A stretch of 64,000 bases of DNA from Cupriavidus sp. 2SB (GCF_005503625.1 NZ_SCMX01000016.1:40440-104439); one strand, 5' to 3'; shown: positions 27,106 through 36,884, counted from the first letter of the stretch. Numbers and translations are program-made. The notes: generated from the sequence alone by a model not told the origin.

Positions 27106-28401
27106 TTACGGCAGGTGGACATTGCTGCCAACGGTGACAATCTTCTGTCCCGCGAAACGTACGAGGCCCTTGGCATCAAGCCTCTGAACCTGCACGCCAG
27201 TAAAGTCGATCGCCTTGGCGATAGCGGTGGCCCGGAACGTCAGCGATCCGATCTTGCTTGTGACGAAGCTGGCTTTTTCGCCTTCGTAGTTATCGATCAT
27301 TACGTTGGCAGATTCCAGCCAGAGAGAGGCTTTGGGGATCTTGCAGTTGCGAATGACCGTGGTGTCGACGCCTCCCATGATCCAGCATCCGGAAACCGTG
27401 TCGTCGATCAGATTCGGGAGATAGCCATCGTCGCCCTCATCATGCCCGCATTCGACACCGTCGAGGACCACGGACTTTAGATTCCCTCGGTTCTCGACGG
27501 GGACGAGACATTTAAATGACCGGTAGACTTTCGGATAGACCCCTGGAGGTCGAACGTTGACGCTACGGAATTTACTGTTGCGAACAGTGATGGAACGCGC
27601 ACTGTAAAACTCGTTGATCATCGCTCCGGCCTGCACATCCTCAATCAGCACGTCACCGCTTACGTCGGAACTGCCAATATCGAGAACGTCGAACTTGCTG
27701 TTGCGGATGGTCAAGTTGGTGAGTACGGATCTCGAGAGATGAGCCGATCCCTTGAATGTGCAGCCCTCGATGAGGATAGTGGCATAGAGCCTCTTCCCAT
27801 CACTAGTTACGTCGCCACAGTTGACGTCGATTGGGCCAAACTTGCAGTCCCGGTAGTTGACAACTCCGCTACCGCCGATGTCCATGTACTGTCCAGTACA
27901 GCGTTCATAGGAAACGTCCTGCTGAAAGTAGATGGCTCCGAAATTGTTACGATTTTGGTTTTCCCCCCCAAAATCGCATTCCATGAATCGTACGTTCTTA
28001 CTCGAACTTCCCGCCATGAGATAGGCCTTTCCCAGCGTATCACTGCGCGCAAACAACACGTTCTCGAAATGGTAAGCCTGAAAGTTGGAGCCCGGAAACT
28101 GGCAATGCTCGAATACGCAGTTTCGGATACTCGTCAAGTGGAAGACACCGTAGAAGATGCAATCGTAGAAGTGAACATTATCCCATTCAAGTTGATAAAA
28201 ATCGGTCCCCCCGAATCCAAAGTCTGCCCCGTTGATTTTTAGGCGCTGGTCTCCCAACGCGGCACGGCGCTGCTCGGGATTCATCAGCAGCGCGTACTCG
28301 CGCGGCATGTCTTCGATTCGCTTGGCAGTCATGCGGGTACACCCAAAAGTTGTCAGTGTCGCCATGCCGAGCATGGCGATGAAATAGCGACGATTGGTCA
28401 C
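27106..28401 (-). CDS. Beta-helix-like lipoprotein, array copy 3 (next to the phosphoesterase)
   Basis: Encodes 431 residues if it starts at the GTG at 28401. That start overlaps the phosphoesterase stop (GTGA, 28398-28401) and gives the same MTNRR-type N-terminus as the other copies; a longer frame beginning at 28476 is rejected. The signal ends in TTFGC. The solenoid repeats match the family. Translational coupling to the phosphoesterase makes this the likely cognate partner. Residues from about 225 on are nearly identical to copy 1, the mark of gene conversion or unequal crossing-over. Confidence 0.78.
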   Translation of the reverse strand: MTNRRYFIAMLGMATLTTFGCTRMTAKRIEDMPREYALLMNPEQRRAALGDQRLKINGADFGFGGTDFYQLEWDNVHFYDCIFYGVFHLTSIRNCVFEHCQFPGSNFQAYHFENVLFARSDTLGKAYLMAGSSSKNVRFMECDFGGENQNRNNFGAIYFQQDVSYERCTGQYMDIGGSGVVNYRDCKFGPIDVNCGDVTSDGKRLYATILIEGCTFKGSAHLSRSVLTNLTIRNSKFDVLDIGSSDVSGDVLIEDVQAGAMINEFYSARSITVRNSKFRSVNVRPPGVYPKVYRSFKCLVPVENRGNLKSVVLDGVECGHDEGDDGYLPNLIDDTVSGCWIMGGVDTTVIRNCKIPKASLWLESANVMIDNYEGEKASFVTSKIGSLTFRATAIAKAIDFTGVQVQRLDAKGLVRFAGQKIVTVGSNVHLP

Positions 28402-31400
28402 TGAGGATCGACCTTCGTCGCGCTTCCTGGCGCTGGATATCGATCGCGGCCAAAAGTCTCGTTCAGCCATTTCCAATCGGGCACTTCCCCGTGCTCGCCC
28501 GGCCGGCGGCGCAGCGTGGGCAGAGATCCGGCGCCTGTAGAACGCGCGACAAAATCCACAGGGAAGAACCAGGGATCGAGCTTGAAATGATCCCTCGGGA
28601 ATCCCATTGGGGCTTTTAGCTTGACCTCGCAGAACCAGCGGGGAGATGCCTGTTGCTGAAGACGCGCGATATCGTCTTGCCGCTCCGCAGGAATTTTCAT
28701 CATATAGACCCCACTTTGCGGCGCAGCAGAGACGGCTTCGTAGGCAGAGCCCCTAGCCAATTGGCGAAATTCAAGTTCCATATCGAACGGGATCCATACG
28801 GCAGCGTTGGGCTGCTTTGGGGGTGTGTCGAATCCCCACAACCGCACCGATTCAATGCACGCGAGCTTGTGCGTTTTCGGCCCTACGATCATGAAGAAGT
28901 CCTTGCCTCTGGCACGTTCCCACGCAATCACCCGCTCAACCTTGCTGATTTGCATGTAGTCGAGTGCCACCGCGAGTCGTGGTTGCGCCCCGCCTTGCGT
29001 GTGGGCAATTTGACGGAAGGGGGCTTGCGCCGTGCTGTCGTAGAGCGTCCCTGACGGCGGCGTCAAGGTCCAGCCGCCAAATTCATGGTTCAGATTCTGG
29101 ACGCCGATAGGTCCGCCACAAGAACTCACAATGAATCTTGTGCGTCCTGCCATCTGTTTATTGTCCGGATGTGTAGTCTGCAATCCCGGGTCGAACGCGC
29201 TCACGATGTGCACGGTATCCGCCGATTGCGTAACGGAATAGACACCGGCCCGGTGCGAGTGACCACTGAAGTGAAGAGCGACGCCGCCCGTCCGGGTCTG
29301 GTTGACGCAGTTCTCGAAGAACCAGAGCTGGTTACGCTCACAGGTACCCATGTTGTTGAAGTTCCACCCACCGCTGTTTTCGCCCCATTTGGTCAGCCGG
29401 CCCAGGGTCGCCGACGGCTTGATTTGGCGATCCGGGTCGGAGAACGCCACATTGAGGTCATAGTTGATGAACGTGAAGTGAGAAAAGACGAGGGTCTGTG
29501 CGGCGTACTTGGTCTTGGCCAGACGCTGGGAGTGATCGAGCAATGCACGCTGGGCGTCGCTAATCGCTTGCGTGGCCCGTGGCAGAATTCCACTGCCTTG
29601 CTTGTCAGCCCGCAACGGCACAACGCCGGCTAGATTGACGAACTCCTCGCCGGCTCCCCAGTCCAGGCCGACCATGCACTGATTGCCGTAGATGTGACGC
29701 CAGTCGGAAAGGGGGGTGAACAAGGTGAAAAACTAGTCGTATTGCCCTGGATCGTAGTTTTTTGCGGTGAGTACCTGACCGTAAGTGGGACCATAAGCGA
29801 GACATGCCTCGTAGATGGTGAGGTTATGGTCTGCTGCGATACCATCATTGGCCTTCTGTTCGGAAAATTCGCTAGCCCTTTCGGGATCTGCATAAACTCC
29901 GGAGGGACCATTGATAACGTCGACATCCTTGCCCGCGGCGATCAGTGCCTTGTATTGGGCAGCCGCGCCGGCAAGCCCGGCAGCATCAAGGTTGACAGGT
30001 CGGAGGCCGTGTGGGGCGTTGTCAAACGCGCCGGCGTTTTCCAAGACACCGGAAGCCAGCACCCATGCATTCTGTCTCGGAGAAATGCCATACGGAACCT
30101 GGTAGGCTTCGTGATTGCCTGTGGTCAGAAACACTGGCATGTTCAATTCCCGGTACGCGTGTCGCAGCAGGGAAAAGACCAGCATGTCATCGAGCCCACG
30201 CTTGTATAGCGAACGGTCACGGACTTTGTTCAGGACGTTGAATGCCTTCCACTGATCAACAATGCTGTTTGGTGCTACGGCGCCAGGATCGATGTTGCGG
30301 TTGAAGTCCAGAAGGTCGCCCGTGATGACCAACGCATCAGCCCTGGGAACATCGTCGCCACCTTTTGCGAATTGCTCGACCAAGCCATGGAGGGCGATGA
30401 AGCTGTTGCACAGGTTGGCGGCCGGAGGCATGGAGGGCGATCCTGGTGCCGGTTGGCCACCCGGCAACTCAAGCAGATAGGCAGGGGACTTGGCCAGCGC
30501 CGTTTGCCTGACGTTCACATGGACATCGGAAAGGTGGCCGATCTTCAGGGCGGGCGCCTTTCCGCGAACCACCGGGTGCCATGCCATGAGTCGATGTGTG
30601 GTGTCGGCCTTTTGCGGGGGCATCGCCATTGCTGACGGCGGTTTCGTCAGATCGAATTCATACAGCCGTTCATAGTGACTCTGCTGTTGATCGGCCACCT
30701 GCTTGTCGAGGAACTCCAGGATGACCTGATCCTGGTATTCCCACGCGCCGACCCCCTTGAGCTCGGGGCGCGCCGCGAACGTCTCCGGAACAGGAACCAT
30801 CCAGGCAAACGTGTGCATGCTGTCCAGGCTAATCCCAGGGGGAAGCTTCGCGAGATCGATCTCGATCTCGTAAATGTGCGTCAGGCCCGCATACATCTTG
30901 GCAGTCGAATGGCGGACAATTGCAACCGGTTCACCGAGGCGGTTGATCATGATGCCGCCACGGAATCGGCCCACTTGCCAGACGTCTACAGCCTCCATTG
31001 CTCTGGACGCGGCCTTGCCGTCAGCGAAGAGCATGGTGTCCTTGGGTTCCCTTTCCTTGCTCTTTTCCTTGATCGGGTAGAGCCGAAGGTGACGATCGAC
31101 AAAGACAGCACCTCGCGTGGTCTCCTTGACAAGGTTCCCGAAATGCCAGGTTGGCTGAAGTTCGCGCGACGGAACTACCCCGAAGTAACGTTCCGCATTG
31201 GCTTCCGCCGCGATGAACAAGCTGCACTTGTTCTGGCCCGGGGACAGGATCAAAGGGGTGCCAAGATTGGGATACAGGATGATGGCCCTGATAGGCGCCT
31301 TGTCCTCGCAGTCGACGCAGCCCAGGATTGCGGGTTCATGGCTTTCTGTCGTTGCTGCGATGCGGACCTTCTCGGCGATGGTGCGATCTGCTGTGCTCAT
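28398..31400 (-). pseudogene. Calcineurin-like metallophosphoesterase interrupted by an in-frame TAG
   Basis: The frame runs 1001 codons but has one amber codon at 29733-29735 (codon 556). Both sides stay in the same frame: NYDPGQYD, stop, FFTLFTPLSDWRHIYG. Metal-binding motifs lie on both sides: HLSDVH (289-294), GDLLD (361-365) and GNHE (428-431) before the stop; the SH of FSHF (about H641) and GHSH (about 713-716) after it. Neither half alone can form the active site. The N-terminal ~280 residues are of unknown type, with no signal peptide. A single change from a TAC or TAT tyrosine codon would explain the stop; readthrough or a sequencing error are alternatives. It is followed by the three lipoprotein genes. 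Confidence 0.82.
29733..29735 (-). other. In-frame amber codon splitting the phosphoesterase
   Basis: TAG in the context GAC-TAG-TTT-TTC. There is no frame change and no good downstream ribosome site: the next possible start is a TTG at 29723 with no Shine-Dalgarno sequence. Confidence 0.85.
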
Positions 31401-31814
31401 GATGCGGTCTTCGAAATCAAGGCGTTGGCAGATTGCCTCCGCTTTCTGAGGAGTTGCTGTAGTCCATGCGGACGGTAGTCGAGAATTATGACGACTAGAA
31501 AAGCGATTAAATATGTACGCGAATATTTTACTGAAATGAAGATAATGATTTCATATCGATTTAAAGAAATATCTATTGATTAAATTAAATTACCGATGCG
31601 GCAAGGGGATTCGTGGAGGTCTGCGGTCAGCGGGTATCGCAGGAAAGGCGTCGTCCGATGCGGGATCAGATGAGCTGGGTAGTATTCAGGCGCTCGTTGG
31701 CCCAACCGACTGGCGGTTTCGCCAAGAACCGGCTACCATCGACGATATGCAACCAGTTGCATATGTAAGGCTGCATGAGCCATCGCAAAAGAAGTCAACA
31801 TCAAGGAGACACGC
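31401..31814. other. AT-rich intergenic region
   Basis: No gene is supported. Bases about 31480-31600 are strikingly AT-rich for this genome, with runs such as TTAAATTAAATTA. This is the likely promoter region of the - strand phosphoesterase/lipoprotein operon and a plausible binding site for H-NS/MvaT-like silencers. The + strand gene at 31815 is preceded by AAGGAG. Confidence 0.55.
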
Positions 31815-32249
31815 ATGCATGTACCTGGCCTGATTCCCGCCGCGCAATCGACGCTTGCCGTGTGGCATGACCTGCTCAAGCGCAATGCCATGGAGGAACT
31901 GGACCCGCTGCTCTCGGACAGGATCGTGTTCCGCTCGCCGGTGGCGCATACGGCCTATCCGGGGCGCGAAGCCATCAAGCTGGTGCTGAAGACCGTGAAC
32001 ACCGTGTTCCGCGATTTCACGTATCACCGCATGTTTGCTACTGAGGACGGCAAAAGCCTTGTGCTGGAGTTCAGTGCCACCATCGATGGCAAGGCGCTGA
32101 AGGGCATCGACATGCTGCGTTTCGACGATGCCGGGAAGATCGAGGAATTCGAGGTGATGGTGCGGCCGATGTCCGGCCTGCACGCGCTGGCCGAGGCCAT
32201 GGGTGCGAAGCTGAGCGGTCAGCAGGCCGTGCTGAAAGGGCAGGGCTGA
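31815..32249 (+). CDS. SnoaL/NTF2-like protein
   Basis: Encodes 144 residues in an NTF2-like cone fold pattern: an N-terminal helix (VWHDLLKRNAMEELDPLLSD), the strand-loop FRSPVAHTAYPGREAIKLVL, and closing strands GKALKGIDMLRFDDAGKIEEFEVMVRP. Members of this family bind or isomerise small molecules or act as dimeric scaffolds; no substrate is evident. AAGGAG lies 7 bases before the ATG. It is convergent with the aldo/keto reductase gene. Confidence 0.8.
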   Translation: MHVPGLIPAAQSTLAVWHDLLKRNAMEELDPLLSDRIVFRSPVAHTAYPGREAIKLVLKTVNTVFRDFTYHRMFATEDGKSLVLEFSATIDGKALKGIDMLRFDDAGKIEEFEVMVRPMSGLHALAEAMGAKLSGQQAVLKGQG

Positions 32250-32271
32250 CCGGGCAGAAGTTGGCCAGCAT

Positions 32272-33273
32272 CTAGTCGAGCAGCATCGTCACGGGCACCG
32301 TGGCCGCCACGCTCAGTGCGGTGGCCAGCGCGTTGCGGGCGCGGTCGCGGGAGCAGTCCGGCGGGCATACGGCCTGGAGGATGGCCGGCGCGATCCAGTG
32401 GCCGCGTTCGCCCAGCGCCTCGAACTGGCTGACCAGCGCCAGGTTCTGCCGCAGATGCGCCTCGGTGAACATGGATGTGACGACCATGCCGGTTCGCCCG
32501 GCGTGACTCAGTGCGAAATACATGGCCAGCGTACTGTCATCCACCGGCGTCAGGCCGAGTGTCTGCAGTACGTGATAGATAGGCGGGCGCATGACCGCCC
32601 CTTGGACGGCGCCGCCTCCGCCGCCGAACGGCCGCGCCAGGAATACCGGGCGGCCGGCGGCGTCGGGGGCCTTGCATAGCGCGTCGAGCACGTTCAGGTT
32701 GCCTTCATAGAGCAGCGCCTGGGCATGCGCCGCAGCGGGGCTCGACAGTACCGGATGATGATCCGTGGCGATGCCCCAGCGGTCGATCTTGCCCGCGCGG
32801 CGCGCCTCTTCCAGAAACTGCAGCAGTTCATCGGTCAGGTCCGTCTCGGCGGGATCATGGACGAGATAGTTGTCCACGCGCTCCACGCCGAGGTCGCGCA
32901 ATGACGTATCCAGGCATGCGCGGGCATAGGCCGGCGAATAGTCGCGATGCGCCAGCATCTTGCGCGCCGCGACCCGCGCCAGCCGGCGGCCTCCCGGCAG
33001 GTGCGACAACACGGTACGCGCGGCGGACTTGGCAAGGCCCAGCCCCGATGCATTGCGAGGCGGCACGATGCCGAACTTCGTCGTGATGGTCACGGCATCG
33101 TGCTTGCCGCGCAGGAACCTGCCCAGCAGCATCTCCGCTTCCCCGAATCCGTAAGAACGCGCCACATCGAAATGGGTGATGCCGTTATCGAACGCCAGTT
33201 CCAGAGCGCGCAGTGCTTGCGCGCGGCCAACCCGACCGAGCATGGCGCCGCATCCGAATCCCAACCGGCTCAT
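32272..33273 (-). CDS. Aldo/keto reductase
   Basis: Encodes 333 residues, an NADPH-dependent carbonyl reductase of the AKR TIM-barrel family. The catalytic tetrad is visible as D36 (THFDVARSYG), Y41, K66 (ITTKFG) and H139 (NYLVHDP). It lies 55 bases downstream of the GMC oxidoreductase gene on the same strand, so the two may act on the same alcohol or sugar derivative. The substrate is not known. Confidence 0.88.
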   Translation of the reverse strand: MSRLGFGCGAMLGRVGRAQALRALELAFDNGITHFDVARSYGFGEAEMLLGRFLRGKHDAVTITTKFGIVPPRNASGLGLAKSAARTVLSHLPGGRRLARVAARKMLAHRDYSPAYARACLDTSLRDLGVERVDNYLVHDPAETDLTDELLQFLEEARRAGKIDRWGIATDHHPVLSSPAAAHAQALLYEGNLNVLDALCKAPDAAGRPVFLARPFGGGGGAVQGAVMRPPIYHVLQTLGLTPVDDSTLAMYFALSHAGRTGMVVTSMFTEAHLRQNLALVSQFEALGERGHWIAPAILQAVCPPDCSRDRARNALATALSVAATVPVTMLLD

Positions 33274-33328
33274 GCAGGGCTCCTCGGTGAACGGTTGTCA
33301 GGCCCGGATCGCAAGGGTGGCTTGGCGG

Positions 33329-35125
33329 TCATGTCGCAATTCCTCCGGCTGCGCGCGCAGCCATGGGCACATCGGCAATCGTTTCTGGCACTGCGGGGGT
33401 GGCAGCAAGGGTGTTGATGTCGTACAGCGTGCCGCCGCGCAACTGCGCCCCGAGGTGGTGGGCCAGTCGGGCGGAAAGCGCCAGGATGGTCAGGGTGGGA
33501 TTGGCCTGCCCCGATGACGGGAACACGGCGCTGCTGGCCACGTGCAGGTTGCGCGTGCCGAAGACGCGGCAATTGGTATCCACCACGCCGCCGCGCCAGT
33601 CGAACGCCATGCGCGCGGTGCCGATCTGGTGAAAGCCATCCGACGCATGCGCCATGACGTGATCCACGCGCTCGGCTTCCGGCATCCAGAAATCCAGTTG
33701 CCCGGCGCCGGTTTCGCGCAGGTGCCGGTCCAGCAGTTGATGGGTGCGCACCACCGATTCGGCATCGGCCTGCTGGTAGCGCAGGTCGATTCGGAGCCGG
33801 CGCAGGCCGTGCCGATCCGTGGCATCGGCCAGCGTCACGCGGCTGTCCGCATGCGGTAACTGCTCGGCGTGATAGTGCAGTGCGTAGACATTGTTCGGGC
33901 TGCGCAGGAAGAAGCCGGGCAGCCGGGGCCGTGCCAGATAGCGTCGATAGATGAAGGGCGGCACGAAACCCGCGATCTGTGGCAGGGCACGCAGCACGTT
34001 GCCCCAGTGCGCGCCGAGCCCGCCGCGCGCGCTGGCCGCGGTCACGGCCTTGGCGATAGCCGGCGCCGTCAGCATCCGGTTCAGCCCGGGCGTGCGCAGC
34101 GCGAGGTAGGCCAGCGACAGCACGCCGTTTCCGTGCGCGGGATCTGCCGGTGGATGGTTGTCGAGCCACATCGCGGTGTTGAGCAGCCGCTCGCGATGCT
34201 GCACCTCGGCCGGCACGGTCAGTCGGCGCCGCGCATAGAAGCCGTCGCGGTCGCGCTCGAAGTGGTAGACCGTGCGCCTGGGGTCGGCATGAAACCGCAC
34301 GCTGGCGATCTTGCCGGAAATATGGCCCATGTAGTGTCGGCCCAGCATGTCGCTGCGATTCCCGAGCCGGTTGTCGCAGCGCGTATTGGCGTCCAGCAGC
34401 AGTTGGGTCACGCCCAGTCCGCCACAGGCCAGCACGAAGCGGTCAGCCTGGATGCGCAGCAGCAGCCCATGTTCCGCGCCGCCCTGGGCCACCACGACGC
34501 TGCGCACTTCCTCGGTATCGGGATCGAGATCAATGTCGATGCACGTCGCGTCGAGCAGCAGCCGGACGTTGGGATGGTCGCGCAGGGTTTCGGCGTAGCG
34601 GCGCGCAAATACGGGCTCACCGGCCCAACGCTCCAGATCGGTGGCAATCACGTCGCCAGCGCGGAAGGAGCCGGTCAGCGGCTGCCGGGCCGTCGCCGCG
34701 TCCATCACGTCCATCTCGCCGAGCGTGAAGCTCGGCTGGCCGCATTTGGCGTACTCGCACGCGGCGCGATACCACGGCGCCACGTCTTCATAGGCAATCG
34801 GCCAGGCCGCGCCCGGTGCATGGTCACGGGGCGCAAAATCCACCGGATCGAACGGGATGCAGCGGCCACCCCACAGCCAGGAAGTGCCGCCCAGCGCCTG
34901 TCCCACGGCATCGGCCATTGGCGCGTGGCGCAGACCATCGACGATTTCCGCATCGCTCGCGGCTTGCTTGTCTGGCTGCAACGCATCTCCGCCGCCCTCG
35001 ACGAGGATGACGTCGATCCCTTGCTTGGCCAGTTCGAGCGTGCACGCGATACCGGCGGGTCCGGACCCGATCACGCAGACACGCGTCTGCATTGTCGCGG
35101 CCGGCGACGAGGTGGTCAGTGCCAT
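33329..35125 (-). CDS. GMC-family FAD oxidoreductase
   Basis: Encodes 598 residues. The N-terminal Rossmann motif VIGSGPAGIACTLELAKQG (about 18-36) binds FAD. GGTSWLWGGRCIPFDP is the usual GMC loop. The C-terminus has the GMC_oxred_C segment with HQIGTARM and SSGQANPTLTILALSARLA. Such enzymes oxidise sugars, sterols or alcohols to ketones or aldehydes. GGAGAGG precedes the ATG at 35125. It probably forms an operon with the aldo/keto reductase. Confidence 0.88.
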   Translation of the reverse strand: MALTTSSPAATMQTRVCVIGSGPAGIACTLELAKQGIDVILVEGGGDALQPDKQAASDAEIVDGLRHAPMADAVGQALGGTSWLWGGRCIPFDPVDFAPRDHAPGAAWPIAYEDVAPWYRAACEYAKCGQPSFTLGEMDVMDAATARQPLTGSFRAGDVIATDLERWAGEPVFARRYAETLRDHPNVRLLLDATCIDIDLDPDTEEVRSVVVAQGGAEHGLLLRIQADRFVLACGGLGVTQLLLDANTRCDNRLGNRSDMLGRHYMGHISGKIASVRFHADPRRTVYHFERDRDGFYARRRLTVPAEVQHRERLLNTAMWLDNHPPADPAHGNGVLSLAYLALRTPGLNRMLTAPAIAKAVTAASARGGLGAHWGNVLRALPQIAGFVPPFIYRRYLARPRLPGFFLRSPNNVYALHYHAEQLPHADSRVTLADATDRHGLRRLRIDLRYQQADAESVVRTHQLLDRHLRETGAGQLDFWMPEAERVDHVMAHASDGFHQIGTARMAFDWRGGVVDTNCRVFGTRNLHVASSAVFPSSGQANPTLTILALSARLAHHLGAQLRGGTLYDINTLAATPAVPETIADVPMAARAAGGIAT

Positions 35126-35321
35126 GGGAGCCTCTCCGGTTTCGCCGTCGGTGTGGCGTCTTGTCTACGGGCGTCTGTCGTTGGCGTCATGCGGATGGTC
35201 CGCAGGGCGTGCCCGCGGACCTGTCCGGAACTCAATGTACGGGCGCGCACGGGTGCGCTTCCGTACGGTTGCCCACACGGATGGATCAGATAGGTCAGAG
35301 ACTTCAGGAACGGGGGAGGGC

Positions 35322-35849
35322 CTACAACGCCAGCGTGACGATGCGCACGGTGGGATCGTCCGGACACGGCGCATCGGAGAAACCGAGCCGATGCGCCAGG
35401 CCGCGCATCGGGTGGTTCGTGGCCAGGACATAGCCTTCCATCGTCCGGATGTCGGTCGTGCGGGCATGCCCGATCAGCGTCTGCAACAAGAGCCGCGCCA
35501 GTCCTTGCCCCTGCCAGGCGTCCAGCAGGGTGATGGCAAACTCGCAGGCGCCACGGTCGGGGATTTCCACATAGCGGGCGCCGCCGATCAGGCCCTCGCC
35601 GGGAACGGCCATGGCCACGAGTGCGAAGTCGTGGCCCGGCTCCGAGTGCACGGCATCGTCAAGCAGGGCATCGGGCAGTGTCTTCATCAGACCCATGAAG
35701 CGCGTATAACGCGACGCGTCGGAGAGATGCGTGAAGGCTTCGATCACCCCGGCGCGGTCAGCCTCGCAGATCTCGCGCAGCAGCACGGCCCGGCCGCCTC
35801 GGAGGGTGGTTTGCAGGGGCAGCACAACAGGAGAGGCGATCTCGGACAT
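35322..35849 (-). CDS. GNAT-family N-acetyltransferase
   Basis: Encodes 175 residues with a GNAT fold: LREICEADRAGVIEAFTHLS at the N-terminus, and an acetyl-CoA loop at DAWQGQGLARLLLQTLIGHA (a Q/RxxGxG/A-type motif). The substrate is unknown. The start at 35849 (MSEIASP) matches the family start; a second ATG at 35882 is possible, and the longer frame to 36089 overlaps the divergent gene and is rejected. Confidence 0.82.
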   Translation of the reverse strand: MSEIASPVVLPLQTTLRGGRAVLLREICEADRAGVIEAFTHLSDASRYTRFMGLMKTLPDALLDDAVHSEPGHDFALVAMAVPGEGLIGGARYVEIPDRGACEFAITLLDAWQGQGLARLLLQTLIGHARTTDIRTMEGYVLATNHPMRGLAHRLGFSDAPCPDDPTVRIVTLAL

Positions 35850-35958
35850 GGGGGGCCTGAAGGTGGGGACGGGTGCTGTCATGGTAGGACAGCCGATAGA
35901 TGCCGTGGCACTATCCTCACGCACACGCAGCCCCCCGCGATAACGACAAGGAGACCCG

Positions 35959-36363
35959 ATGACCAAGGATTCCGATGTATCCGATGTGTCCGCACAGATC
36001 GACGAGAAGATTGCCTCGCTGGACGACTGGCGGGGCGAGACCCTGGCGCGGGTCCGCAAGATCGTCCGTGCCGCCGATTCGGGGATCATCGAGGAACTGA
36101 AATGGCGCGGCGTGCCGACCTGGTCACATCACGGCATCCTCTGCACGGGCGAGACCTACAAGAGCGCGGTGAAGATGACGTTCGCCAAAGGGGCGTCGCT
36201 ACCCGATCCGGCCGGCCTGTTCAATGCCAGCCTGGAGGGCAACACCCGTCGCGCCATCGACTTCCATGAGGGCGACAAGATCGATGCCAAGGTGGAAAAG
36301 GCGCTCACGGCGCTGATCCGGGCAGCCGTGGCGCTCAATACGGAGAAGAAAACGCGTGGCTGA
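35959..36363 (+). CDS. DUF1801 (YdhG-like) domain protein
   Basis: Encodes 134 residues. The DUF1801 pattern includes ARVRKIVRAADSGIIEELKW, WRGVPTWSHHGILC and VKMTFAKGASLPDPAGLFN. The family is widespread, and its biochemical role is not settled. AAGGAGA lies 6 bases before the ATG. It is divergent from the GNAT gene and convergent with the DUF2501 gene. Confidence 0.85.
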   Translation: MTKDSDVSDVSAQIDEKIASLDDWRGETLARVRKIVRAADSGIIEELKWRGVPTWSHHGILCTGETYKSAVKMTFAKGASLPDPAGLFNASLEGNTRRAIDFHEGDKIDAKVEKALTALIRAAVALNTEKKTRG

Positions 36364-36374
36364 GAGATGGCGGC

Positions 36375-36812
36375 TCAGAACATCGACTTGCCCTGCGCCA
36401 GGATCTTCTCGCAGACCTGCTTCGTCACTTCGGCCTTGAGCCCGCCGCCGCTCAGATCGAGCTTGCTGCCGCTGCTGGTGGACAGCATGCCTTTCGAGCC
36501 TTCGCCATAGCCGGCGTCCTTGTTCCCGCCCGACGTCGAACCGAGCAGTTTGTCCTTGACCGCCGATGTGGCGGAATCGGCGTTCAGGTAGTTGTTCTTC
36601 ACGCAGTACTCGATCACGCCTGCGGCATTGCCGGCCGTGCCCGCGCTGACCGACGACGGTGCGAGGCTGCCTAGCGTACCCAGGGCACCGGTGGCGCTCT
36701 GCCCAGAAGTGCCGCCGGGGGCGGATTTCATGAGATCGCCGAGCTGGGCGTGGGCGAGGGGGGTGACGAGGAGGGCGAAAGCAAGAACGGTAGCGGTGCG
36801 AAATGCTGCCAT
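36375..36812 (-). CDS. DUF2501 (YjjA-like) secreted protein
   Basis: Encodes 145 residues with a clear Sec signal peptide (MAAFRTATVLAFALLVTPLAHA, cleaved after AHA at about residue 22). The mature part is rich in Gly and Ser and has the DUF2501 core VIEYCVKNNYLNADSA and VCEKILAQGKSMF, with two conserved cysteines that could pair in the periplasm. Function unknown. AAGGAG precedes the ATG. An upstream extension reads through a REP-like palindrome and is rejected. Confidence 0.85.
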   Translation of the reverse strand: MAAFRTATVLAFALLVTPLAHAQLGDLMKSAPGGTSGQSATGALGTLGSLAPSSVSAGTAGNAAGVIEYCVKNNYLNADSATSAVKDKLLGSTSGGNKDAGYGEGSKGMLSTSSGSKLDLSGGGLKAEVTKQVCEKILAQGKSMF

Positions 36813-36884
36813 GGGGAGACTCCTTAACGCGGGGACGGGGTTTTTTACTATATGCGGTTTGGGCGATCCTCTCGGGTTTTGGCT

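Noticed and set aside
28398..29723. The 3' half of the phosphoesterase as an independent 441-residue gene
   Set aside because: Its only start is a TTG with no ribosome site, and it continues the upstream protein in the same frame after a single TAG.
34857..36269. A 470-codon + strand frame opposite the GMC and GNAT genes
   Set aside because: It runs antisense to GMC and GNAT and through DUF1801 in another frame, with no domain signal.
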